Of a stretch of DNA of 64,000 nucleotides, positions 27,165-36,087 are shown piece by piece. A program made the position numbers and the translations under genes. Source of the DNA: Paeniglutamicibacter kerguelensis (lineage in GTDB: Bacteria; Actinomycetota; Actinomycetes; Actinomycetales; Micrococcaceae); contig NZ_JAGIOF010000001.1 of assembly GCF_017876535.1 (NCBI RefSeq), positions 372,001 through 436,000 on the forward strand, written 5' to 3'. A model generated the notes under the pieces. The model searched no databases. It had not been told where the DNA came from and saw nothing but the letters and a program-made list of their open reading frames with translations. Position 1 is the stretch's first letter. Each line of letters opens with the position of its first letter.

Positions 27165-28169
27165 ATGCCAGACAAGACCAGCAATCAATCGAACCATGCG
27201 AGCGCACGAGGACCGGGAGCCGAGGGCCACTACGGGCACGGGCCGGCCCCGCGATCGGCATCGGGCCGGATTCCGCAATGGGCCCGCGAAGAAACCCTGC
27301 GGCGGCAGGACCCCGTGATCACCGGGCCCGCCACGCCGGGCAAGAAACCTCGGCGCCGGCGGCCGGCCGGGGCATGGCGCCGTCCGGGCGCGCGGCGCAA
27401 CGTCGTGGTGGGCGTGGGGATCGTGGTGGCGCTCTACGCATCCACGGTTGTCCTGGACAACCACGTCATGCCGGTGGTCCAGTCCTACCTGCCGTGGTCC
27501 GATGTTCCGCCCCGCGGTGTGGAGGCGGCCGCAAACCCATTGGGCACCCCGTCGGCGACGCACGACTCCACGGCGTACAAGTTGCATCCCTCGCCGGACA
27601 AGATGCAAAAATTCGTTGCCTACGACCCCTGCCGGCCGATCCACTACGTCATCCGGCCGGACGGCGCTCCACCCGACGCCGAAAGGCTCGTCCATGAGGC
27701 GGTCGAGGCCGTGTCCGAGGCCAGCGGCCTCCGCTTCATCTACGACGGCACCACCAACGAGGCCCCTTCCGAGCAGCGCACGAAGTACCAGCCCGACCGC
27801 TACGGCAAACGTTGGGTGCCCGTGCTGGTTACCTGGTCGTCGCAGGCCGAGATCCCGGCCTTGGCGGGTGACGTCGCCGGGCTGGGCGGCAGTTCCTATA
27901 ACTCGGCACGGGGCACGCCCCTCGTCTTCGTCGCCGGCCAGGTCAATCTCGACGGACCCGACGTGGCCGCGATGATGCGCCAACCGCAGGGAGCGGATCA
28001 TGTGCGGGCCGTTGTCATGCACGAATTCGGGCACGTGCTGGGGCTTGACCACGTAGGGGATCCGAACCAGCTCATGTACGAGGGGCCCAGCTACCGGACG
28101 AGCTTGGCCGCGGGCGACCTTGCCGGGTTGGCGGTGCTGGGCACCGGCGCATGCGTTCCGCAACTGTAG
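27165..28169 (+). CDS. Membrane-anchored matrixin-like zinc metalloprotease
   Basis: A 334-residue protein: a basic, Gly/Arg/Pro-rich cytoplasmic N-terminus (about 1-75), one membrane helix (about 80-98, NVVVGVGIVVALYASTVVL) and an outside protease domain. The zinc motif HEFGHVLGLDH fits HExxHxxGxxH of the M10 metzincins, and the following Met in NQLMYEGPSY fits the Met-turn. Two Cys residues (DPCRP and GACVPQ) may form a disulfide. Start ATG at 27165 after GGGGG. The target is unknown; it stands alone. Confidence 0.85.
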   Translation: MPDKTSNQSNHASARGPGAEGHYGHGPAPRSASGRIPQWAREETLRRQDPVITGPATPGKKPRRRRPAGAWRRPGARRNVVVGVGIVVALYASTVVLDNHVMPVVQSYLPWSDVPPRGVEAAANPLGTPSATHDSTAYKLHPSPDKMQKFVAYDPCRPIHYVIRPDGAPPDAERLVHEAVEAVSEASGLRFIYDGTTNEAPSEQRTKYQPDRYGKRWVPVLVTWSSQAEIPALAGDVAGLGGSSYNSARGTPLVFVAGQVNLDGPDVAAMMRQPQGADHVRAVVMHEFGHVLGLDHVGDPNQLMYEGPSYRTSLAAGDLAGLAVLGTGACVPQL

Positions 28170-28222
28170 CCACGGCACCGGGCCCCGGAGGTCGGCGCAA
28201 CGCTTCGGGGGTTAACGAACAA

Positions 28223-28252
28223 TGGTCCGGTTCCCCGAAGGGAACCGGACCA
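28223..28252. terminator. Bidirectional terminator between the matrixin gene and sdhB
   Basis: A perfect 13-bp inverted repeat, TGGTCCGGTTCCC (28223-28235) and its complement (28240-28252), around a CGAA tetraloop. It separates converging transcripts; no T tract. Confidence 0.75.
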
Positions 28253-28274
28253 CTGCGGCCAAACCTAGCTGAAA

Positions 28275-29057
28275 CTAGATGGAGCGCGACAGGATTGCCT
28301 GCTTGACCTCGGCGATGGCCTTGGTCACCTGGATGCCACGCGGGCATGCTTCGGAGCAGTTGAAGGTGGTGCGGCAGCGCCACACGCCTTCCTTGTCGTT
28401 GAGGATCTCCAAACGCATGTCGCCAGCATCATCGCGCGAGTCGAAGATGAAGCGGTGTGCGTTCACGATTGCTGCCGGGCCGAAGTACTGGCCGTCGGTC
28501 CAGAAGACCGGGCAGGAGGAGGTGCAGGCGGCGCAGAGGATGCACTTGGTGGTGTCCTCGAACTTCGCGTGCTCCTCGGCGGACTGGTAGCGCTCGGCCG
28601 AAGGCTCGTGGCCCTTGTTGACCAGGAACGGCATGATTTCGCGGTAGGACTGGAAGAACGGCTCCATGTCGACGATGAGGTCCTTTTCAAGGGGCAGGCC
28701 CTTGATGGCTTCAACGGTGATCGGCTTGGAGTGGTCCAGGTCCTTGAGCAGGGTCTTGCAGGCCAGACGGTTGCGGCCGTTGATGCGCATGGCATCGGAG
28801 CCGCAAATGCCGTGGGCGCAGGAGCGGCGGAACGAGAGCGATCCGTCGATGTCCCACTTGACCTTGTGCAGGGCATCCAGCACGCGGTCGGTGCCGTACA
28901 TGGTCAGCTCGAAGTCTTCCCAGTAGGCGTCTGCGGTGGTCTCCGGCAGGTACCGGCGAACGCGCAAGGTGATGTTGAACTGCGGAATTTCTCCGCCGCC
29001 GCCAACACCGGGCTTCAGCTCAATCTTCGATGCTGGTTCCGGAAGTTCCGTGCTCAT
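28275..29057 (-). CDS. sdhB: Succinate dehydrogenase iron-sulfur subunit
   Basis: A 260-residue subunit. The 2Fe-2S domain has RSCAHGICGSDAM and a later RLACKTL; the C-terminal domain has CILCAACTSSCPV and CSEACPRGI, the ligands of the 4Fe-4S and 3Fe-4S clusters. It carries electrons from SdhA to the quinone site in SdhCD. Its start overlaps the SdhA stop by one base (TAATG), so translation is coupled. Last gene of the operon. Confidence 0.97.
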   Translation of the reverse strand: MSTELPEPASKIELKPGVGGGGEIPQFNITLRVRRYLPETTADAYWEDFELTMYGTDRVLDALHKVKWDIDGSLSFRRSCAHGICGSDAMRINGRNRLACKTLLKDLDHSKPITVEAIKGLPLEKDLIVDMEPFFQSYREIMPFLVNKGHEPSAERYQSAEEHAKFEDTTKCILCAACTSSCPVFWTDGQYFGPAAIVNAHRFIFDSRDDAGDMRLEILNDKEGVWRCRTTFNCSEACPRGIQVTKAIAEVKQAILSRSI

Positions 29058-30844
29058 TAGTACTTACGCTCCATCGGCTGGTAACGGGTAAAGACAACGG
29101 GCTTGGTTTCCATGCGGATACCTTCAATGCCCTCGGTGGCGGCAGCCTCATCCTTGTAGCACATGGAGTGCTTCATGAAGTTCTCGTCGTCGCGATCCGG
29201 GTAGTCCTCGCGGTAGTGTCCGCCGCGGGATTCCTTGCGGTACAGGGCCGCAGCGGTCATGACCTCTGCCATGTCCAGCAGGAAGCCAAGCTCAATGGCC
29301 TCGAGCAGGTCGAGGTTGAAGCGCTTGCCCTTGTCCTGGACCGAAACGCTCTTGTAGCGTTCGCGCAGCTCTTCGATGACCACAAGCGCCTCGGTGAGCG
29401 ACTTCTTGTCACGGAACACCTGGACGTTGGCGTCCATGATGTCCTGCAGCTGCTTGCGGATCGGGGCCACGCGCTCGGTTCCGGTGGAGGAGAGCATGGA
29501 TTCGATCTGCGTGGTGGTGAACTTTTCCGGGTCTTCCGGAAGGTCCACGAATTCGGCGCCCAGTGCGTACTTGGCGGCCGAGACGCCTGCGCGCTTGCCG
29601 AAGACGTTGATGTCCAGCAGCGAGTTGGTGCCCAGGCGGTTGGAACCGTGAACCGAAACACAGGCAACTTCGCCGGCGGCGAAGAGACCCGGGATGACGG
29701 TGTCGTTGTCCTGGAGAACCTCGGTGTCGATGTTCGTCGGGATGCCACCCATGGCGTAGTGGGCCGTCGGGTAAACCGGAACCGGATCGGTGAACGGCTC
29801 GACACCCAGGTAGGTGCGGGCGAACTCGGTGATGTCCGGAAGCTTGGCTTCGATGTGCGCCGGCTCCAGGTGGGTGAGGTCCAGGAGGACGTAGTCCTTG
29901 TTTGGACCGCAACCGCGGCCTTCGCGAACCTCGTTGGCCATGGCCCGGGCGACGATGTCACGCGGTGCCAAGTCCTTGATGGTCGGTGCGTAGCGCTCCA
30001 TGAAGCGTTCGCCCTCCGAGTTGCGCAGGATGGCGCCTTCGCCACGTGCGCCCTCGGTGAGCAGGATGCCCAGGCCGGCCAGGCCGGTCGGGTGGAACTG
30101 GAAGAACTCCATGTCTTCCAGCGGGATGCCATTGCGGAAGGCAATACCCATGCCGTCACCGGTGAGGGTGTGGGCGTTGGAGGTGGTCTTGAAGACCTTG
30201 CCGGCTCCACCGGAGGCGAAGATCACGGACTTGGCCTGGAAAACGTGAAGTTCGCCGGTGGCCAGGTCGTAGGACACGACGCCGGCAACGCGCTTCTGCT
30301 TGTAGGCGGTTCCGTCTTCGCGGAACGCATCTTCTTCAACCAGCAGCAGGTCCAGCACGTAGTACTCGTTGTAGAACTCAACGTTGTGCTTGACGCAGTT
30401 TTGGTAGAGGGTCTGCAGGATCATGTGACCGGTGCGGTCTGCTGCATAGCAGGCGCGGCGAACGGCGGCCTTGCCGTGGTCGCGGGTGTGGCCACCGAAG
30501 CGACGCTGGTCGATCTTGCCCTCTGGGGTGCGGTTGAAGGGCAGGCCCATCTTTTCCAGGTCGAGCACTGCGTCAATGGCTTCCTTCGCCATGATCTCCG
30601 CAGCGTCCTGGTCCACCAGGTAGTCGCCACCCTTGATGGTGTCAAAGGTGTGCCATTCCCAGTTGTCTTCTTCTACGTTGGCCAGTGCTGCACACATGCC
30701 ACCCTGTGCCGCACCTGTGTGCGAACGAGTTGGGTAAAGCTTGGTGAGAACGGCCGTACGTGCGCGCTGGCCGGATTCGATGGCCGCGCGCATGCCTGCG
30801 CCGCCAGCTCCGACGATCACGACGTCGTACTTATGTACCTGCAT
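29057..30844 (-). CDS. sdhA: Succinate dehydrogenase flavoprotein subunit
   Basis: A 595-residue FAD protein. The N-terminal Rossmann motif is [15 protein letters not shown], the covalent-flavin segment [10 protein letters not shown] follows, and the active-site regions [13 protein letters not shown] and [15 protein letters not shown] are present. It oxidises succinate to fumarate in the citric acid cycle at the membrane. It lies between SdhD and SdhB. Length and motifs are normal. Confidence 0.97.
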   Translation of the reverse strand: MQVHKYDVVIVGAGGAGMRAAIESGQRARTAVLTKLYPTRSHTGAAQGGMCAALANVEEDNWEWHTFDTIKGGDYLVDQDAAEIMAKEAIDAVLDLEKMGLPFNRTPEGKIDQRRFGGHTRDHGKAAVRRACYAADRTGHMILQTLYQNCVKHNVEFYNEYYVLDLLLVEEDAFREDGTAYKQKRVAGVVSYDLATGELHVFQAKSVIFASGGAGKVFKTTSNAHTLTGDGMGIAFRNGIPLEDMEFFQFHPTGLAGLGILLTEGARGEGAILRNSEGERFMERYAPTIKDLAPRDIVARAMANEVREGRGCGPNKDYVLLDLTHLEPAHIEAKLPDITEFARTYLGVEPFTDPVPVYPTAHYAMGGIPTNIDTEVLQDNDTVIPGLFAAGEVACVSVHGSNRLGTNSLLDINVFGKRAGVSAAKYALGAEFVDLPEDPEKFTTTQIESMLSSTGTERVAPIRKQLQDIMDANVQVFRDKKSLTEALVVIEELRERYKSVSVQDKGKRFNLDLLEAIELGFLLDMAEVMTAAALYRKESRGGHYREDYPDRDDENFMKHSMCYKDEAAATEGIEGIRMETKPVVFTRYQPMERKY

Positions 30845-30897
30845 ACCTGATGCTCTCTTTTCTTGAATTCTTTACTTCGGCGAACGAGTGCCGAAGA

Positions 30898-31344
30898 TTA
30901 CTTGCAAACTGGAAGGTCGCTACCAGCGATGCAAGGATCGAAGGTGAAGATCACCAGGGTGCCAAGGATGACGATGATGATGGTGGCAACGTAGAGAATG
31001 CCTTTGAGCCACACGCGGGTGGCCGGCTTCTCGGCGTAGTCGTTGATGATGGTGCGCACGCCGTTGGTGCCGTGCAGCATGGCGAGCCAGAGCATGGCAA
31101 GATCCCAGAACTGCCATACCGGGTCGGCCCACTTGCCGGCGACGAAGCCGAAGTCGATGGCGTTGATGCCGTCGCCGACCATCAGGTTGGTAAAGAGGTG
31201 GCCGAAGATCAGAACGACGAGGGCCACGCCGGAAAGGCGCATGAAGAGCCAGGCAACCATTTCGAAGCTGCCGCGCGACTTGTTGGCGCGGGAGTACTTC
31301 GGGTCAAGGCGTTGGCTGCGGGGTGCAGCGATTTGAGCCGACAT
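30898..31344 (-). CDS. sdhD: Succinate dehydrogenase hydrophobic membrane anchor subunit
   Basis: A 148-residue protein with three membrane helices after a basic N-terminus (PRSQRLDPKYSRANKSRGSF). The second helix contains AMLWLAMLHGTNGVRTIIND, the heme/quinone-pocket pattern of the anchor subunits. It ends in DPCIAGSDLPVCK. It starts 3 nt after SdhC. With SdhC it anchors the complex and reduces menaquinone. Confidence 0.93.
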   Translation of the reverse strand: MSAQIAAPRSQRLDPKYSRANKSRGSFEMVAWLFMRLSGVALVVLIFGHLFTNLMVGDGINAIDFGFVAGKWADPVWQFWDLAMLWLAMLHGTNGVRTIINDYAEKPATRVWLKGILYVATIIIVILGTLVIFTFDPCIAGSDLPVCK

Positions 31345-31347
31345 GGG

Positions 31348-31728
31348 TTAGTGACCTCCAAAGGCGAGTGACAGGTGGCGAATGGAGAATGCCAGCATGG
31401 TGATGACCCAGAGGGCCAAAACGCCCCAGAGCATCTGGCGCTGGTACTTGGTTCCCTGCTTCCAGAAGTCCACCAGGATCAGGCGCAAGCCGTTGAACGC
31501 GTGGAAGACGATGGCGGCGACCAGAGCGGTTTCGCCAAGTGCCATCAGCGGGTTCTTGTAGGTCGCCATGACGGCGTCGTATGCGCCCGGGGAAACCCGG
31601 ACCAGCGACGTGTCGAGCACGTGTACCAACAGGAATAAGAAAATAACGACACCCGTAATGCGATGCCCCACCCAAGACCACATGCCTTCGCGGCCGCGGT
31701 AGAGGGTGCCTGACGAAGTCTTCGACAC
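31348..31728 (-). CDS. sdhC: Succinate dehydrogenase cytochrome b556 subunit
   Basis: A 126-residue membrane subunit with three helices. The helix-1 motif is MWSWVGHRITGVVIFLFLLV and the heme-ligand motif is HAFNGLRLILVD. The start is the GTG at 31728 (VSKTSSGTLYRG) because GGAGG lies 8 nt upstream; an ATG at 31743 overlaps that site. First gene of sdhCDAB. A CRP/GlxR-like site lies about 130 nt upstream. Confidence 0.93.
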   Translation of the reverse strand: MSKTSSGTLYRGREGMWSWVGHRITGVVIFLFLLVHVLDTSLVRVSPGAYDAVMATYKNPLMALGETALVAAIVFHAFNGLRLILVDFWKQGTKYQRQMLWGVLALWVITMLAFSIRHLSLAFGGH

Positions 31729-31858
31729 TGAATTAACCTCCATGACTCACAAGGGCGCATGTGTATCTTCCACACAATAAATTGACGCCGGAGTGCGAGC
31801 GTTCCTTGCCCGATCTTAGACCAACTAGGGCTGGGGTGCCCATTGTTTCCCAGTGTTG

Positions 31859-31874
31859 TGTGAGTAGGCTCACC
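31859..31874. promoter_or_regulatory. CRP/GlxR-like site upstream of sdhC
   Basis: TGTGA-GTAGGC-TCACC, nine of ten matches to TGTGA-N6-TCACA, in the 266-bp divergent region between sdhC and the guanylyltransferase gene. It overlaps a second dyad, TCACCG-ATCA-CGGTGA (31870-31885). A possible minus-strand -10, TAAGAT (31818-31813), would put the site centre near -60, a class I activator position. Binding is inferred from the consensus. Confidence 0.5.
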
Positions 31875-31994
31875 GATCACGGTGATACATTGACAAAAAC
31901 CCAAGAAATTGCGCGAATTAGAATAGATTTTAGTGCCGTATTCCCGGCGGGCCTATCAGCGCATTCCCAGCCTTAATCAACTACCGTTAGTCGG

Positions 31995-33107
31995 ATGAAC
32001 GCTGAACTCTTGGCTCGATTCCACGGTGTGATTCCGGCAGGTGGAGTCGGAACCCGACTGTGGCCGCTCTCGCGTGCCGCAGCCCCCAAATTTCTCCACG
32101 ACCTCACCGGGTCCGGATCCACGCTGATTCGTGCCACCTATGAACGCCTGATCCCGCTTGCCGGCGGGAACATCATGGTCGTCACCGGCCGCGCCCACCG
32201 CACCGCGGTGCTCGCCCAGCTCCCCGAGGTGAGTGATCTCGACCTTGTCCTTGAACCGGAGCCCAAGGACTCGGCCGCCGCTATCGGCCTGGCTGCGGCG
32301 ATCCTGTACCGGCGGAACCCTGAAACCATCATGGGTTCCTTTGCCGCGGACCAGGTCATCGGCCCGGTCGAGGTCTTCCAGGACGCGGTGCGCGAGGCCA
32401 TCCACACGGCCGCCACGGGCAAGATCGTCACCATCGGCATCCGTCCGACGCTTCCCTCGACGGCCTTCGGCTATATCCGTGCCGGCGACCGCCTGGAGAT
32501 TTCCGGTGCGCCCACCGCCCGCGACGTTGTCGAGTTTGTGGAAAAGCCTGACGAGGACACCGCTCGCCGCTACCTTGCCGACGGGGGATACCTCTGGAAC
32601 GCGGGCATGTTCGTGGCGCCGGTGGCATTGATGCTTGAACACCTCGAGCGTAGCGAACCGGAACTGTACGCGGGCCTGATGGAAATCGCCGCAGCCTGGG
32701 AAACCCCTGCCCGCGACGAGACGATGGACCGCATCTGGCCCACGCTGCCCAAGACCGCCATCGACTACGCGGTGGCCGAGCCCGCCGCCGCGGCCGGCGA
32801 CGTCGCGGTGATCCCCGGTGTCTTCAACTGGGACGACGTGGGGGACTTCGCGGCCATCGGCCGCCTGAACCCGGCAAGCGAAGAAACCGGCGTGACGGTC
32901 ATCGGGGACGTCAAGCGCGTCTACTCGGACAACGCCACGGGCGTGGTGGTCACCGATTCCAAGCGCGTGATCGCGCTTATCGGCATCCATGACGTGGTTG
33001 TCGTGGACACCCCCGACGCGCTGTTGGTGACAACCAAGGAGCATGCGCAGTCCGTCAAGAACACCGTTGACACCCTGAAGAAGAACGGCGTCATGGACGT
33101 CCTTTAA
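31995..33107 (+). CDS. manC: Mannose-1-phosphate guanylyltransferase
   Basis: A 370-residue nucleotidyltransferase. The signature PAGGVGTRLWPLSRAAAPKF binds GTP, and FVEKPDEDTARRYLADGGYLWNAGMFV and TLPKTAIDYAVAEP follow in the family order. It makes GDP-mannose from GTP and mannose-1-phosphate for glycan and lipoglycan synthesis. It lacks the C-terminal isomerase domain of bifunctional ManC/AlgA proteins. It stands alone, divergent from sdh. TTGACA at 31890 and TAGAAT at 31919 are nearby but 23 nt apart. Confidence 0.93.
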   Translation: MNAELLARFHGVIPAGGVGTRLWPLSRAAAPKFLHDLTGSGSTLIRATYERLIPLAGGNIMVVTGRAHRTAVLAQLPEVSDLDLVLEPEPKDSAAAIGLAAAILYRRNPETIMGSFAADQVIGPVEVFQDAVREAIHTAATGKIVTIGIRPTLPSTAFGYIRAGDRLEISGAPTARDVVEFVEKPDEDTARRYLADGGYLWNAGMFVAPVALMLEHLERSEPELYAGLMEIAAAWETPARDETMDRIWPTLPKTAIDYAVAEPAAAAGDVAVIPGVFNWDDVGDFAAIGRLNPASEETGVTVIGDVKRVYSDNATGVVVTDSKRVIALIGIHDVVVVDTPDALLVTTKEHAQSVKNTVDTLKKNGVMDVL

Positions 33108-33299
33108 ACACCGGGCAAACACCGGGCGCAAACGCAATGGAACTTGGATCCCGGCCATGCCGGGGTCCAATCCGTTTTCCGGGGCTGAACCTTCTTGCCC
33201 CAAGCACGGCAACGCAACAGATCAACACGCAACAATGCAACATTTGCACTCAAAAGCACGCCGCCGCAGACCCCACCCAGTATTGTCGTTCTTGTGCGT

Positions 33300-34526
33300 A
33301 TGAGTATCGATCAAAACCAGCAGATCCCCTCGGTGAAACCCTGGGTGACCCCGCTTCTTGGCGAGCTGGTGGACTTCCGCCGCGAACTTCACGCCAACCC
33401 CGAACTTTCGTTCGTGGAATACAAGACCACCGAGCGCATCCTCGCCCAGTTGCGGGCCGCAGGCCTGGACCCCGTCGCGTTGGAGGAAACCGGTGCCTTC
33501 GTCGACATCGGAACCGGCCCGATCGCGCTGGCCCTGCGCGCCGACATCGACGCCCTGCCGATCCTCGAGGAGACGGGGCTCGAATACGCCTCGGTCATCG
33601 ACGGCGTGGCGCACTCCTGCGGCCACGACATCCACACCACGGTGATGCTGGGCGTCGCCAAGGTGCTCAAGGCCATTGACACCGAGGGCAAGCTCAGCGG
33701 ACGCATCCGCGTGATCTTCCAGCCCGCCGAGGAAAAAATGCCCGGCGGCGCACTCACCGTCATCGAGGCGGGCGTGCTCGACGACGTGCCGCGCATCCTG
33801 GCGCTGCACTGCGAACCGCGCATCGACGCGGGCAAGATCGGCACGCGCATCGGCGCGATCACCAGCGCGAGCGACACCATCAAGATCGAGCTCACCGGCC
33901 GCGGTGGACACACCTCGCGCCCGCACCTGACCGAGGACCTGGTCTTTGCAATGAGCCAGATCGCCATCAACGTCCCGGCCGTGCTGAGCCGACGCATCGA
34001 CGTCCGTTCCGCCGTTTCGGTGGTCTGGGGACAGATCCATGCCGGAAGCGCCCCCAACGCCATCCCCGCGACCGGCTACCTTGCCGGAACCATGCGCTGC
34101 CTTGACGGCGAGGCGTGGAAGGGGGCCGGCGACCTGCTGGACGAGGTCGTCCGCCAGGTGGCGACCCCGTACGGCGTCGAGTTGAAGCTGGAGCACACCC
34201 GTGGCGTGCCTCCGGTGATCAACGCCGAGGAAGAGACGGATCTCATCGAGGATTCGGCCCGCGCCGAGATCGGGTCCGCCGCCATCGTGCTGACGCCGCA
34301 GTCGATGGGCGGGGAAGATTTTGCGTGGATGACAAACAAGGTCCCAGGATCCATGATGCGGCTGGGCACACGCACACCCGGAGGGGAAACCTACGACCTC
34401 CACCGGGGTGACTACATCCCTGATGAATCCGCAATTGAGGTCGGCGTGACGGTCATGGCTGCAGCCGCGGTGAGGGCCATCGCCCAGCTGAACGGGGCGG
34501 TCGAAGGAGCAACGTCAAGCGCTTAG
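33300..34526 (+). CDS. M20 family amidohydrolase (peptidase/aminoacylase)
   Basis: A 408-residue enzyme of the AmaB/HipO/IAA-amino-acid hydrolase group. DFRRELHANPELSFVEYKTT opens the domain; metal-site motifs include ALRADIDALPILEETGLEYA, HSCGHDIHTTVMLGVA, FQPAEEKMPGGA and SMGGEDFAWM. The dimerisation domain lies at about 185-300. The start is set at the ATG at 33300 (MSIDQNQQ); the open frame extends upstream without a ribosome site. The family hydrolyses N-acyl amino acids or related amides; the substrate is unknown. Confidence 0.9.
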   Translation: MSIDQNQQIPSVKPWVTPLLGELVDFRRELHANPELSFVEYKTTERILAQLRAAGLDPVALEETGAFVDIGTGPIALALRADIDALPILEETGLEYASVIDGVAHSCGHDIHTTVMLGVAKVLKAIDTEGKLSGRIRVIFQPAEEKMPGGALTVIEAGVLDDVPRILALHCEPRIDAGKIGTRIGAITSASDTIKIELTGRGGHTSRPHLTEDLVFAMSQIAINVPAVLSRRIDVRSAVSVVWGQIHAGSAPNAIPATGYLAGTMRCLDGEAWKGAGDLLDEVVRQVATPYGVELKLEHTRGVPPVINAEEETDLIEDSARAEIGSAAIVLTPQSMGGEDFAWMTNKVPGSMMRLGTRTPGGETYDLHRGDYIPDESAIEVGVTVMAAAAVRAIAQLNGAVEGATSSA

Positions 34527-34756
34527 AGTGTTATGCGCTTGTAACATTTGGGGCCTCGAACGGGGCACATTGGGCGTTAGGCTAGGTGGATGTGAAATCG
34601 TCGTTTCCGAAACCCCGCTTCCGGGTTGCGGGACGGATCCGATTCACCACCCGGTGCCTAGCGGCAATGCAACAGACACGATCTGGTGCGGAAAACAAGA
34701 ATTTTTGCTTCCCTGGATCGTGACACGTAGCTCGTAACCCAATGGAGGGAACCTAC

Positions 34757-35881
34757 ATGCGCAACATCAAGCGCAAGTCCGGAATGGCCGCGGCCATCCT
34801 CGGCATTTCTGCACTCGTTTTGACTGCCTGCGGCGCGGCGCCGGAAGCGTCCCCGTCAGGTTCGGCAGCACCGAGCGCCGGCGGCTCGACCGCGGCAGGT
34901 GCCGCGGACTTCACCGGCTGCATCGTCTCCGACTCCGGCGGATTCGACGACCGTTCCTTCAACCAGTCCTCCTACGAGGGCCTGCTCCAGGCACAGAAGG
35001 ACCTGGGCATCGAGGTGAAGAAGGCCGAGTCGAAGGCTGCAACCGACTTCGCCCCCAACCTGAACTCCATGGTCAAGGGCGGCTGCGACCTCACCATCAC
35101 GGTCGGCTTCCTGCTCTCGGACGAGACCAAGAAGGTCGCTGCCGCCAACCCGGAGAAGCACTTCGCGATCGTTGACGACAATGCCATTGACGCCAAGAAC
35201 GTCAAGCCGATCATCTACGACACGGCCCAGGCCGCTTTCCTCGCCGGCTACCTCGCCGCAGGCATGTCCGAGACCGGCAAGGTTGCCACCTACGGCGGCA
35301 TGAACATCCCGACCGTCTCCATCTTCATGGACGGCTACGCCGATGGCGTTGCCTACTACAACGAGAAGAAGTCCAAGAACGTAGAGGTTCTGGGCTGGGA
35401 CGTCGCCGAGCAGAACGGCACCTTCACCGGTGACTTCGAGAACCAGGGCGCCGGCAAGAACACCACGCTGACCTTCGCCAACGAAGGCGCCGACGTGATC
35501 ATGCCGGTTGCGGGCCCGGTTGGCCTGGGAACCATGGATGCCGTCAAGGAACTCAACGCCGGCGGCAAGGACGTCAAGGTCATCTGGGTTGACGCCGACG
35601 GCTTCGAGTCCCTGGCCTCGGGCAACGAGTTCATCCTGTCCTCGGTCATCAAGGAAATGGGCAAGTCCGTTGAGGACGTTGTCACCTCGGACGTTGAGGG
35701 CAAGTTCGACTCCACCCCGTACGTCGGCACCTTGGAAAACGGCGGAGTCTCCCTCGCACCGTTCCACGATTTCGACTCCAAGGTCTCCGCAGAGCTCAAG
35801 GGCGAGCTGGACCAGCTGAAGGCCGACATCGTTTCGGGCGCCGTGAAGGTCGAATCGCCTTCCAGCCCGAAGAGCAACTAA
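34757..35881 (+). CDS. BMP family nucleoside-binding lipoprotein
   Basis: A 374-residue ABC binding protein. The signal peptide ends in a lipobox LTACG, followed by a Ser/Gly/Ala-rich linker. The mature domain has GCIVSDSGGFDDRSFNQSSY, the PnrA/BMP signature with nucleoside-contacting residues, and VGFLLSDETKKVAAANPEKH. The ATG at 34757 is used because GGAGG lies 8 nt upstream. It leads a transporter and nucleoside salvage cluster, which supports nucleosides as ligands. The 230-nt upstream region shows no clear promoter. Confidence 0.93.
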   Translation: MRNIKRKSGMAAAILGISALVLTACGAAPEASPSGSAAPSAGGSTAAGAADFTGCIVSDSGGFDDRSFNQSSYEGLLQAQKDLGIEVKKAESKAATDFAPNLNSMVKGGCDLTITVGFLLSDETKKVAAANPEKHFAIVDDNAIDAKNVKPIIYDTAQAAFLAGYLAAGMSETGKVATYGGMNIPTVSIFMDGYADGVAYYNEKKSKNVEVLGWDVAEQNGTFTGDFENQGAGKNTTLTFANEGADVIMPVAGPVGLGTMDAVKELNAGGKDVKVIWVDADGFESLASGNEFILSSVIKEMGKSVEDVVTSDVEGKFDSTPYVGTLENGGVSLAPFHDFDSKVSAELKGELDQLKADIVSGAVKVESPSSPKSN

Positions 35882-35901
35882 CACAGCAATAAGGTAGCCA
35901 G

Positions 35902-35961
35902 CCAAACGCGTCGTTCCGGCCCTTTTCCCGCCCGTGGGAGAAGTCAGGACGGCGCGTTTGG
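35902..35961 (+). terminator. Stem-loop between the lipoprotein and ATPase genes (possible attenuator)
   Basis: CCAAACGCG (35902-35910) pairs with CGCGTTTGG (35953-35961), extended inward by an imperfect CGTTCC/GGACG match. It lies in the 206-nt gap before the ATPase gene, where partial termination would let the binding protein be made in excess. No T tract. Confidence 0.5.
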
Positions 35962-36087
35962 TTGTGCCCTTCTACGGCATTCCGCCTCAGGCCCCTTTTG
36001 ACTAGGGTAGAGTCCGCGGGACCCACTTCAACACGACACCCCCCCGGCCCTTATTGGGTCGGATGAGAAGAAAAACGGGTAGCAGAC

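Noticed and set aside
29030..30850. 606-codon plus-strand open frame opposite sdhA
   Set aside because: It is the antisense of an unmistakable SdhA; long antisense frames are expected in high-GC codon usage, and the product has no domain.
31749..31765. TGTGT..ACACA dyad near sdhC as a second CRP/GlxR site
   Set aside because: The half-sites are 7 nt apart rather than 6 and lack the A/T pair next to TGTG/CACA.
31890..31924. TTGACA and TAGAAT as a promoter for the guanylyltransferase gene
   Set aside because: The spacing is 23 nt, too long for a normal sigma70-type promoter.
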